A stretch of DNA of 64,000 nt from Panulirus ornatus (taxonomy: Eukaryota; Arthropoda; Malacostraca; Decapoda; Palinuridae), in assembly GCF_036320965.1 (NCBI RefSeq), contig NC_092235.1:27675976-27739975 (forward strand). The letters are read 5' to 3'. Below, piece after piece: positions 51,056 to 62,942 of the stretch. The translations under genes were made by a program, and so were the position numbers. The stretch's first letter is position 1. Every line of letters starts with the position of its first letter. Under the pieces are notes generated by a model. That model ran no database searches, had not been told where the DNA came from, and was given only the letters and a program-made list of their open reading frames with translations.

Positions 51056-51469
51056 TAAAATACAAGGGAGGGAGGATTTCTGGCCCCCCACTTTCGTCCC
51101 CTCTAGTTGCCTTTACGGACACGTGAGGAATGCGTGGGATGTGTTCTTTCTCCCCATTCCCAGGGTTTATATTATATATATATATTATACTATATATTTA
51201 TTATATATATATTATATATATATATATATATTTTATTTTCATTGTGCTTTGTCGCTGTCTCCTGGTTTGCAAGGTAGCGCAGTAAAACAGACGAAAGAAG
51301 GGCCTAAACCCACCCCCATACACATGTTATACTTACACGTTCCACACACGCAAAATATTTATTTATATATATATGTGTATATGAATGGGTGGGTCGTTCT
51401 TCATCTTTTCCCAGGCGCTACCCCACTGACATAGGAAACAGCGATCAAGTATAATAAAAAAATAATGAT

Positions 51470-51800
51470 AATAATAGGGAACAGAGAAAGAGGGCCAAGT
51501 GAGGATATTCCCTCTAAGGCTCAGCCCTCTATTTTTAACGGTACCTCGCTGATGCGGATATGTATGAAAAATATATTATTTATTTATTTATGTTATACTT
51601 AATCACTGTCTCCTGTGTCAGCAAGATAGCGCAAGGAGTGGTTCAACCCACCCACATATACATGTATATACATAAATGCTCATACACGCATATATACATA
51701 CATATATATTTCAACGTAAACATACATATACATACATAGACATATACATATATACACATGTACATATTCATACTTGCTGCCTTCATCCATTCCCGTCGCC
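51470..51800 (-). mobile_element. Element S piece S9 and LINE-A tail piece
   Basis: 51,470-51,560 is the inner half of element S (GGGAACAGAGAAAGAGGGCC to GCTGATGCGGATATG). 51,585-51,800 is a reverse tail piece. Confidence 0.65.
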
Positions 51801-51834
51801 ACCCCGCCACATATTAGATAGCATCCCCCCCCTC

Positions 51835-52062
51835 CCCTCTGGGATAGGGGAGAAAGAATACTTCCCATGTATTCCCTGCATATCGTAAAAGGTGTATAAA
51901 AGGGGAGGGAGCAGGGGGCTGGAAATCCTACCCTCCAGTTTTTGCTTTTCCAAAAGAAAAGAACAGAGAAGGGGCCAAGTGAGGATTTTCCCTCTTAGGC
52001 TCAGTCCTCTGTTCTTAACACTACCTTGCTAATGTGGGAAATGGCAAATATGTATTAGAATG
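51835..52062 (-). mobile_element. Element S, copy S10
   Basis: Full-length in reverse: GGGATAGGGGAGAAAGAATA to TGTGGGAAATGGCAAATATG, then (TA)n. Confidence 0.75.
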
Positions 52063-52063
52063 T

Positions 52064-52251
<188 letters not shown>

Positions 52252-53035
52252 ATGAGATGTTTGAGGACAATGTGTGGTGTGAGGTGGTTTGATCGAGTAA
52301 GTAATGTAAGGGTAAGAGAGATGTGTGGAAATAAAAAGAGCGTGGTTGAGAGAGCAGAAGAGGGTGTTTTGAAATGGTTTGGGCACATAGAGAGAATGAG
52401 TGAGGAAAGATTGACCAAGAGGATATATGTGTCAGAGGTGGAGGGAACGAGGGGAAGTGGGAGACCAAATTGAAGGTGGAAAGATGGAGCGAAAAAGATT
52501 TTGAGTGATCGGGGCCTGAACATGCAAGAGGGTGAAAGGTGGGCAAGGAATAGAGTGAATTGGATCGATGTAGTATACCGGGGTTGACGTGCTGTCAGTG
52601 GATTGAATCAGGGCATGTGAAGCGTCTCGGGTAAACCATGGAAAGCTGTGTGGGGCCTGGATGTGGAAAGGGAGCTGTGGTTTCGGGCATTATTGCACGA
52701 CAGCTAGAGACTGAGTGTGAACGAATGAGGCCTTTGTTGTCTTTTCCTAGCGCTACCCCGCACACATGAGGGTGGAGGGGGATGGCATTCCATGTGTGGC
52801 GAGGTGGCGATGGGAATGAATAAAGGCAGACAGTGTGAATTGTGTGCATGGGTATATATATATGTGTCTGTGTGTGTATATATATGTGTACATTGAGATG
52901 TATAGGTATGTATATTTGTGTGTGTGGACATGTGTGTATATACATGTGTATGGGGGTGGGTTGTGCCATTTCTTTCGTCTGTTTCCTTGCGCTACCTCGC
53001 AGACGTGGGAGACAGCGACAAAGCAAAATGAAAAT
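52252..53035 (+). mobile_element. LINE-A 3' end with long tail
   Basis: Starts AATGAGATGTTTGAGGACAA, the same 5' cut as the copy at 12,363. C-terminal domain to TGA after VVYRG, one stop at RPN, long-form tail to 53,035. Confidence 0.88.
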
Positions 53036-53052
53036 AAAATAAAATATAAATA

Positions 53053-54132
53053 TATATTCCTATGAGTCCACGGGGAGAATGAAACACAAAAAGTTCCCAA
53101 GCGCGCTTTCGTTTAATAATCACATCATTAGGGGAGACACAAGAGAGAAATATAACAGTCAATTGATATACATCGAAGAGACGAAGCTAGGACTCCATTT
53201 GGTAAACATGTGATTTGTCCAAAACATACAACGGGCGTTCATAAACTTATCATTTTACAAATCTTATCAACAATAAAGTTATCTAATTTGTATAGACCAT
53301 CACTAATATTAAAATTATATTTCTTTGTGTATTTAATAATAGAAGATTCAATGATATTTCTCTTGGTAATAGAGTTAAGAGTTAATAACTGAGATGGCGT
53401 TACTCCAGTCAATACAATGATCATAGTTTTTAACATGATTAAACCAGGCATTTGATTCTTGTCCCGTTCTTATACTATATTTATGTTGCTTAAGTCTAAC
53501 AGAAAGATCCTTACCAGTCTGACTAACATAAAAAGATTTATCACAGTTTCCACAAGGCACTTTATAGATGCAACCAAGAGAATTTTCTGGTGAATTCCTG
53601 ATTAAGATATTCTTTATAGTATTATTGTTGCTAAAGGCAGCATTTACATTGAAGGATTTAAGCAACATGGGAAGCAAAGTATAAGTATAAGAACGGGACA
53701 AGAATCAAATGCCTTGTTTAATCATGTTTAAAACTATGATCATTGTATTGACTGGAGTAACGCCATCTCAGTTATTAACTCTAACTCTATTACCAAGAGA
53801 AATATCATTGAATCTTCTATTATTAAATACACAAAGAAGTATAATCTTGATATTAGTGATGGTCTATACAAATTAGATAACTTTATTGTTGATAAGATTT
53901 GTAAAATGATAAGTTTATGAATGCTCGTTGCATGTTTTGGACAATCACATGTTTACCAAATGGCGTCCTAGCTTCGTCTCTTCGATGTATATCAATTGAC
54001 TGTTATATTTCTCTCTTGTGTCTCCCCTGATGATGTGATTATTACACAAAAGTGCACTTGGGAACTTTCTGTGTTTCATTTTCCCCGTGGACTCATAGGA
54101 ATATCTTGATCACGCGCAAAATTGTGATCCTT

Positions 54133-54137
<5 letters not shown>
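53053..54137 (-). mobile_element. Penelope-like element in fold-back form
   Basis: Arms of about 425 bp (53,053-53,480 and 53,690-54,118) are reverse complements, both carrying TGGCGTTACTCCAGTCAATA or its complement. The ~210 bp loop holds the GIY-YIG coding piece. The extra end TTGATCACGCGC reaches (TA)n at 54,138. Reverse transcriptase is absent. Confidence 0.8.
53375..53701 (-). pseudogene. GIY-YIG endonuclease fragment of a Penelope-like element
   Basis: A 108-codon minus-strand frame: GCIYKVPCGNCDKSFYVSQTG then KDLSVRLKQHKYSIRTG and HCIDW. This matches the GIY-YIG domain that closes Penelope-like polyproteins; the family role is to nick the target so the RT can prime. The YIG part reads YVSQTG, with Gly changed to Ser. 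The RT that should precede it is missing, replaced by the inverted arm, so it is not functional. Confidence 0.75.

Positions 54138-54190
<53 letters not shown>
54138..54190. repeat. (TA)n microsatellite
   Basis: About 50 nt between the Penelope-like end and a LINE-A tail. Confidence 0.97.
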
Positions 54191-57100
54191 TTGCCGCTGT
54201 CTTCCGCGTTTGCGAGGTAGCGCAAGGAAACAGACGAAAGAAATGGCCCAACCCACCCCCATACACATGTACATACATACGTCCACACACGCAAATATAC
54301 ATACCTACACAGCTTTCCATGGTTTACCCCAGGCGCTTCACATGCCCTGATTCCATCCACTGACAGCACGTCAACCCCGGTATACCACATTGATCCAATT
54401 CACTCTATTCCTTGCCCTCCTTTCACCCTCCTGCATGCTCAGGCCCCGATCACACAAAATCTTTTTCACTCCATCTTTCCACCTCCAATTTGGTCTCCCA
54501 CTTCTCCTCGTTCCCTCCACCTCCGACACATATATCCTCTTGGTCAATCTTTCCTCACTCATTCTCTCCATGTGCCCAAACCATTTCAAAACACCCTGTT
54601 CTGCTCTCTCAACCACACTCTTCTCATTTCCACACATCTCTCTTACCCTTACATTACTTACTCGATCAAACCACCTCACACCACATATTGTCCTCAAACA
54701 TCTCATTTCCAGCACATCCACCCTCCTGCGCACAACTCTATCCATAGCCCATGCCTCGCAACCATACAACATTGTTAGAACCACTATTCCTTCAAACATA
54801 CCCATTTTAGCTTTCCGAGATAATGTTCTCGACTTCCACACATTCTTCATGGCTCCCAGGATTTTCGCCCCCTCCCCACCCTATGATTCACTTCCACTTC
54901 CATGGTTCCATCCGCTGCCAGATCTACTCCCAGATATCTAAAACACTTTACTTCCTCCAGTTTTTCTCCATTCAAACTACCTCTCAGTTGACTTGACCCT
55001 CAACCCTACTGTACCTAATAACCTTGCTCTTATTCACATTTGCTCTTAACTTTCTTCTTTCACACACTTTACCAAACTCAGTCACCAGCTTCTGCAGTTT
55101 CTCACATGAATCAGCCACCAGCGCTGTATCATCAGCAAACAACAACTGACTCACTTCCCAAGCTCTCTCATCCCCAACAGACTGCATACTTGCCCCTCTT
55201 TCCAAAACGCATTCACCTCCCTAACAACCCCATCCATAAACAAATTAAACAACCATGGAGACATCACACACCCCTGCCGCAAACCTACATTCACTGAGAT
55301 CCAATCACTTTCCTCTCTTCCTACACATACACATGCCTTACATCCTCGATAAAAACTTTTCACTGCTTCTAACAACTTGCCTCCCACACCATATATTCTT
55401 AGTACCTTCCACAGAGCATCTCTATCAACTCTATCATATGCCTTCTCCAGATCCATAAATGCTACATACAAATCCATTTGTTTTTCTAAGTATTTCTCAC
55501 ATACATTCTTCAAAGCAAACACCTGATCCACACATCCTCTACCACTTCTGAAACCATATTGCTCTTCCCCAATCTGATGCTCTGTACATGCCTTCACCCT
55601 CTCAATCAATACCCTCCCATATAATTTACCAGGAATACTCAACAAACTTATACCTCTGTAATTTGAGCACTCACTCTTATCCCCTTTGCCTTTATACAAT
55701 GGCACTATGCATACATTCCACCAATCCTCAGGCACCTCACCATGAATCATACATACAATTGAATAACCTTACCAACCAGTCAACTATACAGTCACCCCCT
55801 TTTTTAATAAATTCCACTGCAATACCATCCAAACCTGCTGCCTTGCCGGCTTTCATCTTCCACAAATCTTTTACTACCTCTTCTCTGTTTACCAAATCAT
55901 TTTCCCTAACCCTCTCACTTTGCACACCACCTCGACCAAAACACCCAGTATCTGCCACTCTATCATCAAACACATTCAACAAACCTTCAAAATACTCACT
56001 CCATCTCCTTCTCACATCACCACTACTTGTTATCACCTCCCCATTAGCCCCCTTCACTGAAGTTCCCATTTGCTCCCTTGTCTTACGCACTTTATTTACC
56101 TCCTACCAGAACATTTTTTTTATTCTCCCTAAAATTTAATGATACTCTCTCACCCCAACTCTCATTTGCCCTCTTTTTCACCTGTTGCACCTTTCTCTTG
56201 ACCTCCTGTCTCTTTCTTTTATACATCTCCCACTCATTTGCATTTTTTCCCTGCAAAAATTGTCCAAATGCCTCTCTCTTCTCTTTCACTAATAATCTTA
56301 CTTCTTCATCCCACCACTCACTACCCTTTCTAATCAACCCGCCTCCCATGCTTCTCATGCCACAAGCATCTTTTGCGCAAGCCATCACTGCTTCCCTAAA
56401 TATATCCCATTCCTCCCCCACTCCCCTTACCTCCTTTGTTCTCACCTTTTTCCATTCTGTACTCAGTCTCTCCTGGTACTTCCTCACACAAGTCTCCTTC
56501 CCAAGCTCACTTACTCTCACCACCCTCTTCACCCCAACATTCTCTCTTCTTTTCTGAAAACCCATACAAATCTTCACCTTCGCCTCCACAAGATAATGAT
56601 CAGACATCCCTCCAGTTGCACCTCTCAGTACATTAACATCCAAAAGTCTCTCTTTTTGCGCGCCTGTCAATTAACACGTAATCCAATAACGCTCTCTGGC
56701 CATCTCTCCTACTTACATACGTATACTTATGTATATCTCGCTTTTTAAACCAGGTATTCCCAATCACTAGTCTTTTTTCAGCACATAAATCTACAAGCTC
56801 TTCACCATTTCCATTTACAACGCTGAACACCCCATGTATACCAATTATTCCCTCAACTGCCACATTACTCACCTTTGCATTCAGATCACCCATCATTATA
56901 ACCCGGTCTTGTGCATCAAAACCACTAACACACTCATTCGGCTGCTCCCAAAACACTTGCCTCTCATGATCTTTCTTCTCATGCCCAGGTGCATATGCAC
57001 CAATAATCACCCATCTCTCTCCATCAACTTTCAGTTTTACCCATATTAATCTAGAATTTACTTTCTTGCATTCTATCACATACTCCCACAACAACTGTTC

Positions 57101-57361
57101 CAGGAGTAGTGTTACTCCTTCCCTTGCTCTTGTCCTCTCACTAACCCCTGACTTTACTCCCAAGACATTCCCAAACCACTCTTCCCCTTTACCCTTGAGC
57201 TTCGTTTCACTCAGAGCCAAAACATCCAGGTTCCTTTCCTCAAACATACTACCTATCTCTCCTTTTTTCACATCTTGGTTACATCCACACACATTTAGAC
57301 ACCCCAATTTGTGCCTACGAGGAGGATGAGCACTCCCCGTGTGACTCCTTCTGTTTCCCAT
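54191..57361 (-). mobile_element. LINE-A, most complete copy (about 3.2 kb)
   Basis: On the minus strand from 57,361: endonuclease (to about 56,580), linker, RT (56,090-54,984 in three frames), C-terminal domain (54,850-54,371) and short-form tail. Order and spacing define the element: EEP nuclease, then a basic linker, RT with FADDTALVAD and YLG, then the [13 protein letters not shown] region. About four frameshifts; no copy in the window is intact. APE-type endonuclease plus this C-terminus suggests an RTE-like clade, which is a guess without phylogeny. Confidence 0.9.
56633..57361 (-). pseudogene. LINE-A EEP/APE-type endonuclease
   Basis: A 242-codon frame with ALSETKLKG (the catalytic Glu block), IIGAYAPGHEK, MMGDLNAKVSNV (Asp/Asn block) and LLDYVLIDRR. 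The final SDHYLVEAKV block, with the catalytic His, lies in a different frame at about 56,580-56,610, so one frameshift near 56,640 separates it. Family role: nicks the genomic target to prime reverse transcription. The start ATG at 57,361 abuts element S. Confidence 0.85.
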
Positions 57362-57481
57362 TTTAGAAAGTTAAAATACAAGGAGGGGAGGATTTCTGGC
57401 CCCCCACTTTCGTCCCCTCTAGTTGCCTTCTACGACACGTGAGGAATGCGTGGGAAGTGTTCTTTCTCCCCATCCCCAGGG

Positions 57482-57483
<2 letters not shown>
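57362..57483 (+). mobile_element. Element S, partial, last half
   Basis: GGAGGGGAGGATTTCTGGCC to CCCCATCCCCAGGGATA, then (TA)n. Confidence 0.7.

Positions 57484-57542
<59 letters not shown>
57484..57542. repeat. (TA)n microsatellite
   Basis: About 58 nt. Confidence 0.97.
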
Positions 57543-57544
<2 letters not shown>

Positions 57545-57545
<1 letters not shown>

Positions 57546-57784
57546 ATTTTCATTTTGCTTTGTCGCTGTCTCCTGCGTTTGCAAGGTAGCGCAAGGAAAC
57601 AGACGAAAGAAATGGCCCAACCCACCCCCATACACATGTATATACATACACGTCCACACACGCAAATATACATACCTATACACCTCAATGTACACATATA
57701 TATATACACACACAGACACATACATATATACCCATGCACACAATTCACACTGTCTGCCTTTATTCATTCCCATCGCCACCTCGC

Positions 57785-57795
<11 letters not shown>
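57545..57795 (-). mobile_element. LINE-A tail piece, reverse
   Basis: TTTGTCGCTGTCTCCTGCG core then the CACATA-rich block to CCACCTCGCCACAC. Copy B ends inside it at about 57,668. Confidence 0.72.

Positions 57796-57858
<63 letters not shown>
57787..57858. repeat. (CA)n then (TA)n
   Basis: Short CA run then about 57 nt of TA. Confidence 0.95.
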
Positions 57859-57865
<7 letters not shown>

Positions 57866-57879
57866 TTATTTATTTATTT

Positions 57880-58149
57880 ATATAATCCATTCTTTGTCTG
57901 TTTCCTGGTGCTACCTCAATGACGGGGGAAACAATTATAAAGTATAATTATATAATATAAATATATATCCTGTTTCCTCCTGCTTCACAGTTGATTGCCG
58001 CCTCCTGCATTAGCGAGATAGGATCAGGAAAGACAAAGAAAGGCCAGGCCCATTCTTGAGCTGCTATGTGTAATGTACTGAAAACACAAAACTTTATCCA
58101 CATCCAGAGCCCATAGAACTTTCCATGGTTTACCGTGGACAGTTTACGT
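57880..58149. mobile_element. Mixed LINE-A tail scraps
   Basis: A plus-strand core at 57,890-57,935 and a reverse core at 57,990-58,140 (TGCATTAGCGAGATAGG, then TTTCCATGGTTTACC). Confidence 0.5.
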
Positions 58150-59170
58150 GCTCTGGTTCAGTCCATTGATGCACTTATCTGGGAGTTGACTCGACAGTGA
58201 AAGTGTCATAGGATTGGGGAAGGGGGTGAAGCTTCTGAGAGCAGTGAAGAATGTATGGAAAGAGAGAATGGTATCTAGGAGGGCAAAATTGATTATCTTT
58301 GAAGGAATAGTGGTTCCAACAGTGTTATATGGATGTGAGGCATGGGCTATGGATAAGGCTGTGTGGAGGAGGTGGATGCATTGGTGTGAAATGTTTGAGG
58401 GCAATGTGTGGTGTGAGGTCATTTGATCGAGTAAGTAATGAAAGGGTAAGAGAGATGTGTGGTAATAAAAAGAGTGTGGTTGAGAAAGCAGAAGAGGATA
58501 TTTTGAAATGGTTTGATCACATGGAGAGAATGAGTGAGGAAAGATTGACGAAGAGGATATATATGTCAGAGGTAGAGGGAACAAGAAGTGGGAGACCAAA
58601 CTGGAGGTGGAAGGTTGGAGTGAAAAAGATTTTGAGTGATTGGGGCCTGAACATACAGGAGGGTGAAAGGCATGCAAGGAATAGTGAATTGGAATGATGT
58701 GGTATACCTGGGTTGACGAGCTTTCAATGGATTGAAGCAGGGCATGTGAAGCGTCTGGGGTAAACCATGGAAAATTTTGTGGGGCCTGGATTTGGAAAGG
58801 GAGCTGTGGTTTCAGTGCATTACACATGACAGCTAGAGACTGTGTGTGAACGAATGAAGTTAGAGACTGAGTGTGAATGAATGTGGCCTTATTTTATGTC
58901 CGTTCCTAGCACTGCCTCGCTGGAGGAGGAGGAGGAGTGGAGGGATGCTAGTTCGTGTGTGGCAGGGTGGCATTGGGAATGGATGAAGGCAGCAAGTAAG
59001 AATATGTGCATGTGTATATATGTATATATCTGTGTATGTATATGTTGAAATATATGTGTGCGTGTGTGGGCATTTATGTATATACATTTGTATGTGGATG
59101 GGTTGAGCTATTCTTTCATCTGTTTCCTTGCACTACCTCGCTAAACGTGGGAGACGGCAATTAAGTATAA
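58150..59170 (+). mobile_element. LINE-A copy, old
   Basis: Plus-strand [20 protein letters not shown] and [20 protein letters not shown] with C-terminal domain, then long tail to about 59,165. Several frameshifts. Confidence 0.82.
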
Positions 59171-59189
59171 TACAACAGACAGAATTATA

Positions 59190-59291
59190 TTGTTATTCAT
59201 TTTATTTATTATACTTATTTGCTGTCTCCCATGTTAGCGAGGTAGCACAAGGAAACAGACGAAAGAATGGCCGAACCCACCCACATACACA

Positions 59292-59372
<81 letters not shown>

Positions 59373-59625
59373 GTATAGTATATATATTTATTTATTCATT
59401 TATTTATTTGTGTATACTTGATCACCGTTTCCTGTGTCAGCGAGGTAGTGCCAGGAAATGGATGAAGAATGGCCCAACTACTCATATACACATATAAGTA
59501 TATAAATGCCCATACAAGTACATATGATATTGTTGGAACTACTATTCCTTGAAACATACCCATTTTTGCTCTCCAAGATAACATTCTCTCCTTCTGCACA
59601 TTCTTCATCGCTCCCAAAACCTTTA
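59190..59625 (-). mobile_element. LINE-A tail scraps around (TA)n
   Basis: Reverse core at 59,220-59,290, (TA)n at about 59,297-59,360, a second core at 59,410-59,490, then about 100 bp of minus-strand coding (MGMFQGIVVPT) at 59,524-59,625. Confidence 0.65.
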
Positions 59626-59639
59626 TGAATGATGTTTAT

Positions 59640-60351
59640 ATTTATATATATTCAAACACACACACACTTACTTCCGACCCTAAGGGTCCCTTCTTTCTTT
59701 ATTAGGATCCTGCAGCACTTGGAAGCTGCCCATGTCCACTGGTCTGGACTACTGGTCATACAGTGTTATGATATGTGTGTGTGGATGTACAGAGAGTGCA
59801 AGGCAATTGAGTAGCAAGTGCTTGGTGTCTTCTTACATGGGATTTGTTGAAATAGAGTTTGTAGTAATGGATGATGTTCAGTGTGTAAACAGAAGGTGAC
59901 TTGTGTTTGGGAAGTATGGTTTCTGAGATGTGTATGTATGGTGGGTTGGAGATGAATTCTGAGTTGGGAGGTCAGCTGTTTAGTGCTTGTCAGGTAATTT
60001 TTGTGTGTATGTATTTTTTCAGGATTATATTTTTGGGGGGTTGGGGGAATCAGAGTAGAGGATACTGAAGTATAAGGGAAGTTTAAAGTTTTTATTTCTA
60101 CAGAGTTGGTGGTTAGTTATAAAGTGATTTAGGTGAGAAGAATTCTAGTGCTGTTGCATAGAAGAGTGTTGAACATGTTGAGATGGGAGTGTATTAGGAG
60201 GATCTCTGCCGTTGTGAAGATGTTAAGTGTTTGTGGTTGCTAGACAGCCAATAATTTTTCTGAGTGCACTATTTTGTGTGGTTTGCAGCTTTGATTGCTT
60301 ATGAGAGGGCAGAATTACAGGCATGTGAGGCATAGTTTAAAGTGGATCAGA

Positions 60352-60353
<2 letters not shown>
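59640..60353. other. Unassigned, possible antisense LINE scrap
   Basis: The minus strand near 59,690-59,815 reads LLLNCLALS and SRPVDMGSFQVLQ, which faintly recall a retrotransposon C-terminus. Nothing else recognised. Confidence 0.3.

Positions 60354-60417
<64 letters not shown>
60354..60417. repeat. (TA)n and (GT)n
   Basis: TA about 28 nt then GT about 26 nt. Confidence 0.95.
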
Positions 60418-60422
<5 letters not shown>

Positions 60423-60823
60423 CATCTGGGGTAAACCATGGAAAGTTCTGTGGGGCCTGGATGTGGAAAGGGAGCTGTGGTTTCGGGCATTATTACATGA
60501 CAGCTAGAGACTGAGTGTGAACGAATGGGGCCTTTGTTGTCTTTTCCTAGTGATACCTCGCACACATGAGGGGGGAGGGGGATGTTATTCCATGTGTGGC
60601 GAGGTGGCGATGGGAATAAATAAAGGCAGACTATGAATTATGTACATATGTATATATGTATATGTCTGTGTGTGTATATATGTGTGTACATTGAGATGTA
60701 TAGGTATGTATATTTGCATGTGTGGACGTGTATGTATATACATGTGTATGGGGGTGGGTTGGGCCATTTCTTTCGTCTGTTTCCTTGCGCTACCTCGCAA
60801 ACGCGGGAGACAGCGACATAGCA

Positions 60824-60828
<5 letters not shown>
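60418..60828 (+). mobile_element. LINE-A long tail without coding
   Basis: AGCATCTGGGGTAAACCATG through the 250 bp extra block to GGGAGACAGCGACATAGC. Flanked by (TA)n on both sides. Confidence 0.78.

Positions 60829-60830
<2 letters not shown>

Positions 60831-60907
<77 letters not shown>
60831..60907. repeat. (TA)n microsatellite
   Basis: About 76 nt. Confidence 0.97.
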
Positions 60908-60912
<5 letters not shown>

Positions 60913-61563
60913 GGTTTGGGCACATGGAGAGAATGAGTGAGGAAAGATTGACTAAGAGGATATATGTGTCAGATGTGGAGGGAACGAGGAGAAGTGGGAG
61001 ACCAAATTGGAGGTGGAAAGATGGAGTGAAAAAGATTTTGAGTGATCGGGGCCTGAACATGCAGGAGGGTGAAAGGCGGGCAAGGAATAGAGTGAATTGG
61101 ATCGATGTGGTATTCTGGGGTCGACGTGCTGTCAGTGGATTGAATCAGGGCATGTGAAGCATCTGGGATAAACCATGGAAAGCTGTGTGGGGCCTGGATG
61201 TGGAAAGGGAGCGGTGGTTTAGGGCATTATTGCATGACAGCTAGAGACTGAGTGTGAACGAATGAGGCCTTTGTTGTCTTTTCCTAGCGCTACCCCGCAC
61301 ACATGAGGGGGGAGGGGGATGGTATTCCATATGTGGCGAGGTGGCGATGGGAATGAATAAAGGCAGACAGTGTGAATTGTGTGCATGGGTATATATGTAT
61401 GTGTCTGTGTGTGTATATATATGTGTACATTGAGATGTATAGGTATGTATATTTGCATGTGTGGACGTGTGTGTATATACATGTGTATGGGGGTGGGTTG
61501 GGTCATTTCTTTCATCTGTTTCCTTGCGCTACCTCGCAAACGCGGGAGACAGCGACAAAGCAA
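60908..61563 (+). mobile_element. LINE-A 3' end with long tail
   Basis: Starts GAAATGGTTTGGGCACATGG. The codon after FWG is CGA rather than TGA, so the frame runs on [11 protein letters not shown] to the next stop. Long-form tail, then (TA)n. Confidence 0.88.

Positions 61564-61565
<2 letters not shown>

Positions 61566-61629
<64 letters not shown>
61566..61629. repeat. (TA)n microsatellite
   Basis: About 64 nt. Confidence 0.97.
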
Positions 61630-61632
<3 letters not shown>

Positions 61633-62850
61633 GAAGGTATTAAGAATATATGGTGTGGGGGGCAAGTTGTTAGAAGCAGTGAAAAGTTTTTATTGAGGAT
61701 GTAAGGCATGTGTACGTGTAGGAAGAGAGGAAAGTGATTGGTTCTCAGTGAATGTAGGTTTGCGGCAGGGGTGTGTGATGTCTCCATGGTTGTTTAATTT
61801 GTTTATGGATGGGGTTGTTAGGGAGGTGAGTGCAAGAGTTTTGGAAAGAGGGGCAAGTATGAAGTCTGTTGGGGATGAGAGAGCTTGGGAAGTGAGTCAG
61901 TTGTTGTTCGCTGATGATACAGCGCTGGTGGCTGATTCATGTGAGAAACTGCAGAAGCTGGTGACTGAGTTTGGTAAAGTGTGTGAAAGAAGAAAGTTAA
62001 GAGTAAATGTGAATAAGAGCAAGGTAATTAGGTACAGTAGGGTTGAGGGTCAAGTCAATTGGGAGGTAAGTTTGAATGGAGAAAAACTGGAGGAAGTAAC
62101 GTGTTTTAGATATCTGGGAGTGGATCTGGCAGCGGATGGAACCATGGAAGTGGAAGTGGATCATAGGGTGGGGGAGGGGGCGAAAATCCTGGGAGCCTTG
62201 AAGAATGTGTGGAAGTCGAGAACATTATCTCGGAAAGCAAAAATGGGTATGTTTGAAGGAATAGTGGTTCCAACAATGTTGTATGGTTGCGAGGCGTGGG
62301 CTATGGATAGAGTTGTGCGCAGGAGGATGGATGTGCTGGAAATGAGATGTTTGAGAACATTGTGTGGTGTGAGGTGAATTGATCGAGTAAGTAACGTAAG
62401 GGTAAGAGAGATGTGTGGAAATAAAAAGAGCGTGGTTGAGAGAGCAGAAGAGTGTGTTTTGAAATGGTTTGGGCACATGGAGAGAATGAGTGAGGAAAGA
62501 TTGACCAAGAGGATATATGTGTCGGAGGTGGAGGGAACGAGGAGAAGTGGGAGACCAAATTGGAGGTGGAAAGATGGAGTGAAAAAGATTTTGTGTGATC
62601 GGGGCCTGAACATGCAGGAGGGTGAAAGGAGAGCAAGGAATAGAGTGAATTGGATCGATGTGGTATACCGGGGTTTACGTGCTGTCAGTGGATTGAATCA
62701 GGGCATGTGAAGCGTCTGGGATAAACCATGGAAAGCTGTGTAGGTATGTATATTCGCATGTGTGGACGTATGTATATACATGTGTATGGGGGTGGGTTGG
62801 GCCATTTCTTTCGTCTGTTTCCTTGCGCTACCTCGCAAACGTGGGAGACA
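61630..62850 (+). mobile_element. LINE-A copy, 1.2 kb
   Basis: Starts GTGGAAGGTATTAAG; coding GCVMSPWLFNLFMDG, FADDTALVAD, YLGVDLAADG to a stop at about 62,377, then [16 protein letters not shown] and the C-terminal domain. The end reads [16 protein letters not shown] because the usual TGA is TTA. Short-form tail. Confidence 0.9.
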
Positions 62851-62852
62851 GA

Positions 62853-62860
<8 letters not shown>

Positions 62861-62926
<66 letters not shown>

Positions 62927-62942
62927 GTGTGTGTGTGTGTGG
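62861..62942. repeat. (TA)n then (GT)n
   Basis: About 60 nt of TA, then a GT run. Confidence 0.96.

Larger units (their letters stand above)
43440..51355. other. Low-quality sequence block
   Basis: Runs of G, T and A replace mixed bases, and indels break every recognisable element. It is worst at 43,440-47,350 and milder at 47,350-51,355. The same elements elsewhere in the window are clean. Confidence 0.8.
45235..51355 (+). repeat. Duplication copy A (noisy) of 51,356-57,668
   Basis: Matches copy B in order throughout: tail core, element S (about 45,690-45,895), AT-rich tract, LINE-A plus-strand end (about 46,060-46,760), Penelope-like palindrome (about 46,765-47,800), LINE-A minus-strand near-full copy (about 47,850-51,055), partial element S and tail (to 51,355). 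Confidence 0.85.
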
